Positions 42,218-50,139 of a stretch of 64,000 nt of DNA are shown in pieces. The position numbers and the translations under genes were made by a program. Positions within the stretch are counted from its first letter, which is position 1, and each line of letters opens with the position of its first letter. Origin of the DNA: CAIYRG01 sp964494505. GTDB lineage: Bacteria > Pseudomonadota > Alphaproteobacteria > Micropepsales > Micropepsaceae. The stretch spans positions 1 through 64,000 of the forward strand of contig CAZBRO010000020.1 of the NCBI GenBank assembly GCA_964494505.1, read 5' to 3'. Below the pieces are notes generated by a model that searched no databases, was not told the origin of the DNA, and saw only the letters and a program-made list of their open reading frames with translations.

Positions 42218-42496
42218 CTATTGCTTTGGGGGGGCAGGCGGGGGCGGCGGGGTATTATTGAAACTGCCGATATTTGCTTCAGCTTCCAATTCGTCCTGCG
42301 CCATCGCTAAAAACTGAAGCGCCTTGAGGTTCGGGAGGTTTTGCGGTTGGCGAACGTTCTGTAGGTGGGCAATTGCAACGCCGAGGGCTTGTTGCGCCGC
42401 CGTCACCTCGGGGTCGCGATCACCGTAAAATATCTGGGCGGAAGCAACGCCCATCGCTGCCAACACCAACGCCAATCCGATCAGGGCTCGGATCAT
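42218..42496 (-). CDS. Small secreted protein of 92 residues, unknown function
   Basis: It has a signal peptide (MIRALIGLALVLAAMGVASA, then QIFYG), a helical mature part and a Pro-rich tail (PPPPPAPPKQ). A CAGGAG site lies 9 bases before the ATG. The family is not one I know. It is preceded by a 32-residue ORF that overlaps its start as ATGA, so translation may be coupled. Its neighbours are the ankyrin gene (convergent) and the DUF1552 gene (upstream on the same strand). Confidence 0.65.
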   Translation of the reverse strand: MIRALIGLALVLAAMGVASAQIFYGDRDPEVTAAQQALGVAIAHLQNVRQPQNLPNLKALQFLAMAQDELEAEANIGSFNNTPPPPPAPPKQ

Positions 42497-42591
42497 GATT
42501 TGCGCTCCTGTTTGGAGGGCTTCATCTCAACAATCTTTTTCAGCTTCGCGTCGAACGCCGCCATATCATGGGCTGTCTTCGGCACGCTCAT
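42493..42591 (-). CDS. Small ORF of 32 residues, possible leader gene
   Basis: ATG to TGA, coding for a Lys/Ala-rich helical peptide (MSVPKTAHDMAAFDAKLKKI). Its stop overlaps the start of the 92-residue secreted protein as ATGA, as in coupled pairs. No strong ribosome site is visible and no family is recognised. It may be a real small protein, a coupling leader or chance. Confidence 0.35.
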   Translation of the reverse strand: MSVPKTAHDMAAFDAKLKKIVEMKPSKQERKS

Positions 42592-42625
42592 GCTTCAACA
42601 TCAGCATGAGGTTTCTTGTGTAACG

Positions 42626-43981
42626 TTACGCCACGCGCATATCCAGCCGGCCCGTGCTGTCGCCGAGCTTGTCCTGCTTCACTCCCAGCATGTCGAGCAT
42701 GCTGAGCAAGAGGTTCGGCATCGGCGTCTGTTGCGGATAGCGGATGTGACGCCCGCCTTTCAGTTGCCCCGACGCGCCACCCACCAGCACAACGGGGAGA
42801 TTGTCGTGCAGATGCGTGTTGCCGTCGGACAGGCCGCCGCCATACAGCAGCACCATGTGGTCGAGGAGCGAGCCGTCCCCATCCGGAGTGGAGCGCAGCT
42901 TCTCGAGATAATAGGCGAGGTGCTTGGCGTGATAGGTCTGGATCTGAATGACCTTCGCGATCTTCTCCGCATTGTACTGGTGATGCGTCAGCGCGTGGTA
43001 TCCTTCCGGGATGCCGATCTCGGCATAGGTGCGGCCGCCGAATTCGCGTCCCATCATGAAGGTGATGACGCGCGTCAAATCCGTCTGCAGCGCGAGCACC
43101 TGCAGATCGAACATCATCTTGGCATGTTCGGTGAACGTCTCCGGAACGCCGGCGGGGCGCGCCACCTTTGGCAGCTTGCGCCCCGATTGCGTTTCGACCG
43201 TCTGGATGCGGTGTTCGACATCGCGAACGGCGTCGAGATATTCGGTGAGCTTCAGCCGATCGGGCGCGCCGAGGTCGGCCTTGAGACGGGATGCCTTCTT
43301 GGTGACGGAATCCAGAATGCTGCGGTCCTGCCTGATGCGGCTGAGGCGCACGGCCGGATCGGTGCTTTCGGAATCGCCAAAGAGCCGCTCGAAGACGACG
43401 CGCGGACGGTCTTCCATGGGCATGGGCGTGGTTGGCGTGCGCCAGCAGATGGAGTTCATGTAGGCGCAGGAATAACCGGCCTCGCACTGACCGAGCAGTT
43501 CGGGCGAATCCACGCACAGTTCAAGCGAAGTGAGCTGATTCTGCGCGCCGATCTGTTTGGCCGCGATTTGATCCATCGAAACGCCCGCCGCCGTATCGGC
43601 GCCTTCGGTTTTCTTCGGATGCACGCCTGAGAGATAGCTCGCGCCGGCGCGGGCATGGTCGCCGGTGTTTTCGCCTGCCCGCGCGCGTCCGCCGCTGTTG
43701 TGGGAGAGGCCCGAGAGGATCAGCATCCGGTCGCGGAACGGCGTCAGCGGTTCGAGAATGGGCTTCATCTTGAAGCCCGTGCCCGCCGTGTCCGGCGTCC
43801 ATTGGTCCATCATGATCCCGTTGGGGAGATAGACGATGGAGAGGCGCGTGGGCGCCTTCGCCGCGGTCTGCGCGCGGGCGAGCGCAGGCACCATGGCGTC
43901 CAGAACGGGCAGCGCCAAAGTCGTGCCGAGCCCGCGCAAAACCGTACGGCGATGGAGCGCCTTTTGGCTGATGACCATCAT
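42626..43981 (-). CDS. DUF1552-family exported protein
   Basis: A 451-residue protein with a Tat signal (HRRTVLRGLGTTLALPVLDAM, ending near ARAQT) and the DUF1552 pattern: FMMGREFGGRTYAEIGIPEGYH, HHQYNAEKIAKV, LLDHMVLLYGGGLSDGNTH and LPVVLVGGASGQLKGG. DUF1552 proteins resemble sulfatase/alkaline-phosphatase superfamily members; the enzyme activity is not established. I chose the ATG at 43981 because it overlaps the DUF1592 gene's stop as ATGA. The two genes occur as a pair in many soil bacteria, so their products probably act together in the periplasm. Confidence 0.87.
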   Translation of the reverse strand: MMVISQKALHRRTVLRGLGTTLALPVLDAMVPALARAQTAAKAPTRLSIVYLPNGIMMDQWTPDTAGTGFKMKPILEPLTPFRDRMLILSGLSHNSGGRARAGENTGDHARAGASYLSGVHPKKTEGADTAAGVSMDQIAAKQIGAQNQLTSLELCVDSPELLGQCEAGYSCAYMNSICWRTPTTPMPMEDRPRVVFERLFGDSESTDPAVRLSRIRQDRSILDSVTKKASRLKADLGAPDRLKLTEYLDAVRDVEHRIQTVETQSGRKLPKVARPAGVPETFTEHAKMMFDLQVLALQTDLTRVITFMMGREFGGRTYAEIGIPEGYHALTHHQYNAEKIAKVIQIQTYHAKHLAYYLEKLRSTPDGDGSLLDHMVLLYGGGLSDGNTHLHDNLPVVLVGGASGQLKGGRHIRYPQQTPMPNLLLSMLDMLGVKQDKLGDSTGRLDMRVA

Positions 43982-46428
43982 GGCTCCCGAGATCTCCTCA
44001 TCTGGAATGGGGTGCTCTTCGCGATCGCGATCACGAGGGCAGACCATTTGTAATTGCCGGCCGCGCTGTCCCGCACGATCTTGCGAATGACCGGGCGGTC
44101 ATATTCTTCGACGCCGCGGCCCAAAGCATAGGTAAGAAGTTTTTCCGTGACGGTGCCCGCGAATTGATCGGGGCGGGACATCAAATAATCGCGCAAGTCG
44201 GCCGGCCCGTTGAGCTCGAAACCGTCCGGCGTGACACCGGAGGCATCGATCTTGCTGCCGGCGTCCTTGTCGCGCCATTTGCCCGTCGCATCGAAGTTTT
44301 CGAGCGCAAAGCCCAAGGGGTCCATCACCTTGTGGCAACTGGCGCAGGCGGGATTGGCCCGATGGGCTTCCATCTGCTGGCGCATCGTGAGGAGCTTGCC
44401 GTCGTTGCCGGTCTTCAGCGCAAGCGACGGCACGTTCGCCGGCGGCGGCGGCGGCGGCGTGCCGAGGATGTTTTCAAGCAGCCATTTGCCGCGAATCGTG
44501 GGCGCCGTCCGGGTGGCATAGGACGTCACTGTCAGGATGCTGCCCTGGCCGAGAAGGCCTTTCCGGTTTTCGTCGGTGAGCACGACGCGGCGGAAATGGC
44601 TGCCATAGACATTGGGTATCCCGTAATGCCGCGCCAGCCGCTCGTTCAGGAAAGTGTAGTCCGCATTGATCAGGTCGAGCACGCTTTTGTCTTCCTTGAG
44701 CATGCTCTGAAGGAAAAGTTCGGTCTCGTTCTGGAAGGCATCCCTGAGATTGGCATCGAAGTCGGGGAAGACGTCCGGATTGGGCCAGATCTTCTGCACA
44801 TTGCGCAAATACAACCACTGTCCGGCGAAATTGCTCACCAGGGCTTCCGCGCGCGGGTCGGCCATCATGCGCCGCACCTGTTGTTCGAGCGTGGCCGGAT
44901 CGCTGAGCTTGCCGTGCTCCGCCAGATCAAGAAGCTGGTCGTCGGGGATGCTGCTCCAGAGGAAGAACGACAATCGCGAGGCGAGTTCCAGATCGCTGAT
45001 GCGATATACCGTACCGGGAGCGGCTTGCGGCGGATCGCGCTCGATCCGGAACAGGAATTCCGGGTCCACCAGAATCCGCTGCAGGGCGGTTTCAATTCCG
45101 TCCTCGAAACTCCCGGCGCTGCGCCCCGAGTTATAGAAACCCATCAACTCCTGCAGGTCGGCGTCGGCGACCGGGTGGCGAAAGGCGCGATGCGCGAGAT
45201 TGGAGAGAATGCGCTTGGCACAGGCTTCTTCCTCGCTCGCGGACGCCGGCTTGCAGAGGAATATCTTGGCGCGGCTCGGAGTGTCGCCCGCGCTCTTCGC
45301 ATCGTAGGGGCCGCCGATGGCGATGCTGGCAACGGCCGGCTCCATATCGGTACGGCCATAACTGAGCGCGTAGGAATAATCGGTGACGGGCGGCTCGAAG
45401 ATGCCTTCGGGTTCCGCCGCGTGGCTCGGGAACGTCACTTGAACTAGATGTTTGCCCGCTTTGGCCGGAAAGCGCAGTTCAAGATTCTGATCCACGTTGA
45501 TCAGATAGCGTTCGTATTCGCCTTGCCCGAAGGAACTGGGCTGTGCCGGGCGTTTGCCCTTGTAATCGCCGCCTACGGTAAATTGCTTGATCTTCTGTCC
45601 GTCCAGGCGAACGTCGATCTGGCGCGCATGCTCCGTACCGAGCGTATAGGTGTAGCCGTTCTTCTGCAGCTTGATGCGCAGCACATATTCGGCATCGAGC
45701 GGAAAATCGTGGCGTATGGCCAAGCCGCCGCGCGAACCCAAAGGAAGGTCTTCGCTCATCCGGTCCTCCTGGATGAGGAAGCGCGGGAGCTCGTAATTCG
45801 TGAAGGCGGGGCTCGCGGCGCGATCGCCGATGGCGCTGCGGCCGATCTTGCGCGCAGCGGACAGATAGCTCTCCATCAGTACCGGCGAAACCGAAAGCAC
45901 ATCGCCATTGTTGTCGAAGCCGTAGCCGGCGTCATCGGCCGGCAACAACTCCGCAACGTCGGCCTCGACCGCAAGCAGATCGCGAATGGCGTTGGCGTAT
46001 TCCGTCCGGTTGAGGCGATGGAGCGTGGGACGTCCGGGATTGGGTCTGATCTGGCCCAGACGATCGCGTTCGTTTTCGATCGATGCGACCAGCGCGTTAT
46101 AGGTGGCGGCACTCGGCCGCGGCATGCCGGCAGGTGGCATTTCGCGGTTGCGCAGCTTGCGCAGAATCTTCTCCCAGGTCTCGCCGTTGACGTCGAGATG
46201 GGCGAGGTCGAGGGCCTCGATATCCAGTTTTGCCCGGGCCTTGGGACCGAAATGGCAGGTATCGCAATAGACCTTGGTGGTTTGCCAAAACGTCTGCCGA
46301 TCGAATGCCGGGCGATCTGAGGCTGCGGCGGCAGGGGCCGGCTTTTCCGCCGGCACGGTTGCACCGGACAGGAATACTGTGCCCGCCAGCACCGCTCCGA
46401 TTGCGCCCAGCGTTCGGGTACGAATCAC
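43978..46428 (-). CDS. DUF1592-type cytochrome-like exported protein (PSCyt/DUF1587/1592/1588/1585)
   Basis: The 816-residue exported protein has a signal peptide, then a heme c motif YCDTCH near residue 54 within a PSCyt-type domain (MPPAGMPRPS follows). The DUF1587, DUF1592, DUF1588 and DUF1585 modules follow: RLNRTEYANAIRDLLAVE, AHRAFRHPVADADLQELMG, LASRLSFFLWSSIPDDQLLD, NADYTFLNERLARHYGIPNV and CASCHKVMDPLGFALENFD, which has a second CxxCH. It may be a periplasmic electron-transfer or oxidoreductase protein; activity is unknown. GTG at 46428 is chosen for its GGGAG site. It is coupled to the DUF1552 gene. Confidence 0.87.
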   Translation of the reverse strand: MIRTRTLGAIGAVLAGTVFLSGATVPAEKPAPAAAASDRPAFDRQTFWQTTKVYCDTCHFGPKARAKLDIEALDLAHLDVNGETWEKILRKLRNREMPPAGMPRPSAATYNALVASIENERDRLGQIRPNPGRPTLHRLNRTEYANAIRDLLAVEADVAELLPADDAGYGFDNNGDVLSVSPVLMESYLSAARKIGRSAIGDRAASPAFTNYELPRFLIQEDRMSEDLPLGSRGGLAIRHDFPLDAEYVLRIKLQKNGYTYTLGTEHARQIDVRLDGQKIKQFTVGGDYKGKRPAQPSSFGQGEYERYLINVDQNLELRFPAKAGKHLVQVTFPSHAAEPEGIFEPPVTDYSYALSYGRTDMEPAVASIAIGGPYDAKSAGDTPSRAKIFLCKPASASEEEACAKRILSNLAHRAFRHPVADADLQELMGFYNSGRSAGSFEDGIETALQRILVDPEFLFRIERDPPQAAPGTVYRISDLELASRLSFFLWSSIPDDQLLDLAEHGKLSDPATLEQQVRRMMADPRAEALVSNFAGQWLYLRNVQKIWPNPDVFPDFDANLRDAFQNETELFLQSMLKEDKSVLDLINADYTFLNERLARHYGIPNVYGSHFRRVVLTDENRKGLLGQGSILTVTSYATRTAPTIRGKWLLENILGTPPPPPPANVPSLALKTGNDGKLLTMRQQMEAHRANPACASCHKVMDPLGFALENFDATGKWRDKDAGSKIDASGVTPDGFELNGPADLRDYLMSRPDQFAGTVTEKLLTYALGRGVEEYDRPVIRKIVRDSAAGNYKWSALVIAIAKSTPFQMRRSREP

Positions 46429-46599
46429 GTGTCGCTCCCTTCCAGGTGCAAACGATTTCCACAAGATTAGACTGGCGTAACCCCTCTTACAACCGCGCTC
46501 GGCGGCTTCGATTCGCCGAGCCGCCACCGCACTCGCGCCGGTTGCGACATTCGCGTAAAATCCCTAACGATCTGGCAGGCTCGGGGACGGGCAAGACTC

Positions 46600-47595
46600 A
46601 TGAGCGGAATGACCAATATGCGATGGAATCTCCTTTTATTCGTCGCAGCGGCCGCAATGCCCGCCGCGCTGCCCGCTGCGGGGCAAACGTCTAAGGCGGC
46701 CGGCCCGGCGCAAAGCGAAACGCAGAGTGCCGCTTCGGTCCCGGACTTTTCAGGCGTATGGAATCATCCAGCCTTTCCCTGGTTCGAACCGCCCGTTTCG
46801 GGCCCCGGCCCGATAACCAATTTGTCGCGTTGGGCCGAGCAGATTCCTGCCGGCGCGACCGGTTCGGCGGCATTGCCTCCCACCACCGTCGGCATCAGCG
46901 ACTACGATCAGCTCGTCGGAGATTACAAGAGCCCGATTCTGCAGCCCTGGGCGGCAGCGGTGGTCAAGCGGTTCGGCGAAATGTCGATTGCCGGGATCAC
47001 CTATCCGAACCCGTCGAACCAGTGTTGGCCCTTTCCGATGCCGTTCATCTACAAGAATTTCATGGTTCAGATGCTGCAGCAGCCGGACAAGATCACGATG
47101 TTGTACAGCGGCGATCATGAAGTGCGCCGGGTGCGCCTGAACCAGCCCCATCCCTCGAAGCTGAAACCGTCCTGGTATGGAGATTCGGTCGGCCATTACG
47201 AGGGGGACACCCTCGTGATCGATACCGTCGGCGTCAGGACCGACCGCCCGTATGCGATGCTCGACCTGTTCGGTACGCCCTATACCGGCAAATTGCACAT
47301 CGTCGAGCGCTATCGGCTTCGCGATTACGATGACGTCAAGGATGCGCTCGAGAGGAACAAGAAAGAGAATTGGCTGTTCAACGGCGATGTCTGGACCCAG
47401 CAGCAGCGCGGCAAGTTCCTGCAGCTGCAGGTGACGATCGAGGATGAAGGCGTTTTTACCACGCCCTGGACCGCGACCCTGACTTACGCGCCGACGCAAG
47501 ACCAGATTCCGGAAGGCGTCTGTTCGGAAAATCCGCACGAGTATTATAGCAACAAGGACTCGGACGTGCCGAAAGCCCGGAAGCCGGACTTCTGA
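46600..47595 (+). CDS. Exported protein of unknown function, PSWYGES family member 3
   Basis: The 331-residue protein is a third member of the exported family seen at 20107 and 21688. It has a signal peptide (LLLFVAAAAMPAALPAAGQ) and the shared motifs SPILQPWA, KPSWYGDSVGHYEGDTLVID, TPYTGKLHIVERYRLRD and IEDEGVFTTPW. A 22-residue insertion lies before the last motif. The YPNPSNQCWPFPMP segment shares the Cys of the other members. Function unknown. Starts at codon 4 or 7 are possible. It is divergent from the DUF1592 gene. Confidence 0.8.
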   Translation: MSGMTNMRWNLLLFVAAAAMPAALPAAGQTSKAAGPAQSETQSAASVPDFSGVWNHPAFPWFEPPVSGPGPITNLSRWAEQIPAGATGSAALPPTTVGISDYDQLVGDYKSPILQPWAAAVVKRFGEMSIAGITYPNPSNQCWPFPMPFIYKNFMVQMLQQPDKITMLYSGDHEVRRVRLNQPHPSKLKPSWYGDSVGHYEGDTLVIDTVGVRTDRPYAMLDLFGTPYTGKLHIVERYRLRDYDDVKDALERNKKENWLFNGDVWTQQQRGKFLQLQVTIEDEGVFTTPWTATLTYAPTQDQIPEGVCSENPHEYYSNKDSDVPKARKPDF

Positions 47596-47628
47596 AGGCG
47601 ATAAGCCGGACGGGTGCGGCGGGCAAGC

Positions 47629-49926
47629 CTAATTTGAGACGACGTCAAACGACGCCGTCGCCGAGTGGCCGCTTACGGCGTCGGTTCCTCGGACTGTCCA
47701 CCGCCCGCGCTGCATGTCTTCCGGGATGGTGAGCGTCCGTGAACCCAAGCGCTCCGCCGTCAAGATATTTTCGGAATAGGATTTGAGCAGCTTTCCATCC
47801 GGCGAAAGAAGCGCGAGATGCACGACGTGCGTCCCTCCGTCGAGTTTCCCGTTGAAAGCGAAGCGGACGTCCATGGATTGGCCGGCGCGAACGCTTGCCG
47901 CGGTCGAAATGCCAAGCGAGGGAAGAGGCTCGTTCGCGACCGCCAGCAGGGTAGGGTCGTATGGATCCAGTCGCACGGTAACTCTGTCCACGCTTCCGAA
48001 CTGCTTTCCGGTCCTGATGTCATAGACGAACGATTTGCGCGGCAAGCCCAGCGCAATCGCCTTGGGCCGCGCCAATTCGGGCGCTGCGCCCTCCGGCCAT
48101 TGCTGTTGCAGTCCGATGATCGTTGTGGCGCCATTCTGAAATATTTGTGTGTCGATGTTCTCCGGTTTCGCGCCTGCCGGCTCCGTCAGCGTGAAACGCG
48201 CTTGAACGCCGGCGGCGAGCAGCAGCGTCCGCAAATCGCGTTCCGCACGTCCATCCATTCCGCTTGAGGGATCGTCGTAGGCGGTGTGGAGCAGGAGATG
48301 GCCGGACTTGCCCCTGCCGACGCGAAACGGCGCTGCGATTTCGCCCAGCGCCGGGAAAACGTCCGCCAGCAGCGGCTTTGCCGCCTTCTTGCTGTGCTGA
48401 TCGAAGAGCCCGGGCTCGCGGTCTGCGATCACGGTGCCGCCGCGTTCTGCGAAATTCCGAATCTCGGCGGCTTCCTTTGGCGACAACGCGATGGCATCGG
48501 GGAGAATCAAAGCGCGGAAGCGGCCGCGTTCCAGCGCTCCGGATTCAATCATGCCGGAGGAAAGAATTTGATGGGGAACGCCCAAATGCGCGAGGAGCTT
48601 GTTGAAAATATCGGTTCCGTTCTCTGCAGCGTATGAATTGGTGCCGTTGCTCGCCCAGGCATTGCCTTTCGGTTGCCAATCCAACATCCATTGGGTGCGC
48701 ATGCTGGCAGGCGAGTACAACACCGCGACATCTGCCGGCGCCTGCCGGCTGTTGATCAGCAGGGCGCCGAGGCCATTGCGGACCTCGGTAAAATAAGGCT
48801 CTGCATTACGTCCGCGAGAGTCGAGCGAACCATCGTCCTGGTAAAATCGGTGAGCGCGGTCTTCCCAAAGCAAGACGCCTCGGCCCCCGTGCAGCAACAC
48901 ATGCCACAACCAGCTGAATTCATGAGGCCGCCCACCCATCGAGGTCGTCATGACGGCCAGTCCGGGATTCAAGGAGTGAACAATGTCGATACTGCCGCCA
49001 AAGTCATAGGGTTCGATCACGTCCACTGCATTTGCGAGAAGCGCGTAATCATAGCCGCCCCAGCCGGGCGTCTGTGTGCCGGTAATCGCGGCCAGAGCCG
49101 AGGGATCGGCGGCGTGGACCGCGTCCGTCCCCGCTCTCACGGCGCGCGCAAACGCGATGTTCATCCAGTTCTTGAAATCCGCCCAGGATGCAAAATTGCC
49201 GTCCGCGCGGCGCATCGCCTGATCGGTTGTCTCGGGAACTACCGCATCCCAGTCCGCGAAACTGGTGCCCCATTCGGCATTCAAAGCAGCCAGATCGCCA
49301 TATTCGTCGCGAAGCCAATTCCTCATTCCTTCCAAGGATGGTTTGGAGAAATCGAAATCCCAATACGTACTGATCTCGGCAATTCCCGCCTCGTCGGCCA
49401 GGTTGTAAAATAGGGGATGGTAGGGCTCGTACGCCTTCACCTGATTGAAGAGCCGCTTGCGGATCACATCCAGCCAATCCTCGTCCGAAAGGCTGGGGTT
49501 GCGCATGAAGGCCGCCGGATCGCCGGGGTTCCTTTGGTAAATCTCGCGGGCTTCGCGGAACGCGAGGCTCGACCCCTGAAAATGGTAGCGCGCATAGAAA
49601 TCGGTGGCGATATTGTCGACATACCAGGGCATGTTGCTTGCAAGGAGGTCACGCGCCTCGGCGCCTACCAAACCGGCAATATCGGAAGGGTCGGCTGACG
49701 GCGGCAAATCGATTCTGCTGGCTATAACCTTTCCGGCCGTTACGCCCAACTCTTTCAGCCATGCGTTCTGCTGAGGCGAATGAGCCTGCCACATCATGAC
49801 TTGATAGTCCGGCCATGAAGGGGCTGGGGCCGGTGGCCCGGAGGTCGCCGCTATCGCACTCCCCCGGACGAGAGCGAGAATCAGCGCCAGCGGAACGAAA
49901 TGTCTCGATACCATTCCAAGTGCCAT
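47629..49926 (-). CDS. Exported GH42-like glycoside hydrolase
   Basis: The 765-residue protein has a signal peptide (about residues 5-27, RHFVPLALILALVRGSAIA). A TIM-barrel with GH42-type features follows: LFYNLADEAGIAEISTYWDF, then NWLRDEYGDLAALNAEWGTS, and LANAVDVIEPYDFGG. A trimerisation-like Rossmann module comes after (VAVLYSPASMRTQWM, ALILPDAIALSPKEAAEI), and the C-terminus has beta-sandwich domains. GH42 enzymes are beta-galactosidases, but catalytic residues cannot be proven here. The start at 49926 has GAAGAG upstream; ATG at 49914 is an alternative. It is divergent from the fusion protein gene. Confidence 0.75.
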   Translation of the reverse strand: MALGMVSRHFVPLALILALVRGSAIAATSGPPAPAPSWPDYQVMMWQAHSPQQNAWLKELGVTAGKVIASRIDLPPSADPSDIAGLVGAEARDLLASNMPWYVDNIATDFYARYHFQGSSLAFREAREIYQRNPGDPAAFMRNPSLSDEDWLDVIRKRLFNQVKAYEPYHPLFYNLADEAGIAEISTYWDFDFSKPSLEGMRNWLRDEYGDLAALNAEWGTSFADWDAVVPETTDQAMRRADGNFASWADFKNWMNIAFARAVRAGTDAVHAADPSALAAITGTQTPGWGGYDYALLANAVDVIEPYDFGGSIDIVHSLNPGLAVMTTSMGGRPHEFSWLWHVLLHGGRGVLLWEDRAHRFYQDDGSLDSRGRNAEPYFTEVRNGLGALLINSRQAPADVAVLYSPASMRTQWMLDWQPKGNAWASNGTNSYAAENGTDIFNKLLAHLGVPHQILSSGMIESGALERGRFRALILPDAIALSPKEAAEIRNFAERGGTVIADREPGLFDQHSKKAAKPLLADVFPALGEIAAPFRVGRGKSGHLLLHTAYDDPSSGMDGRAERDLRTLLLAAGVQARFTLTEPAGAKPENIDTQIFQNGATTIIGLQQQWPEGAAPELARPKAIALGLPRKSFVYDIRTGKQFGSVDRVTVRLDPYDPTLLAVANEPLPSLGISTAASVRAGQSMDVRFAFNGKLDGGTHVVHLALLSPDGKLLKSYSENILTAERLGSRTLTIPEDMQRGRWTVRGTDAVSGHSATASFDVVSN

Positions 49927-50139
49927 ATGCTCTTCGGCCTTGAGCCTTGCCAGGCTGCTGCCGCCAATCAAGCCATTTGCATCATAGCGCAGATGCGCGC
50001 GGTGTGGAGAGATTGGGCAGGTTTCGCCGTACTCGCGCAAAAGGCGAATTCGCCACCGGGCGCCGGCTGGGCTAGATTTCTTTTCGATAGGAATGATCTC
50101 TGAAGACTGATTCGCTTTGCGCCAGGGGGCTTTGAAATC

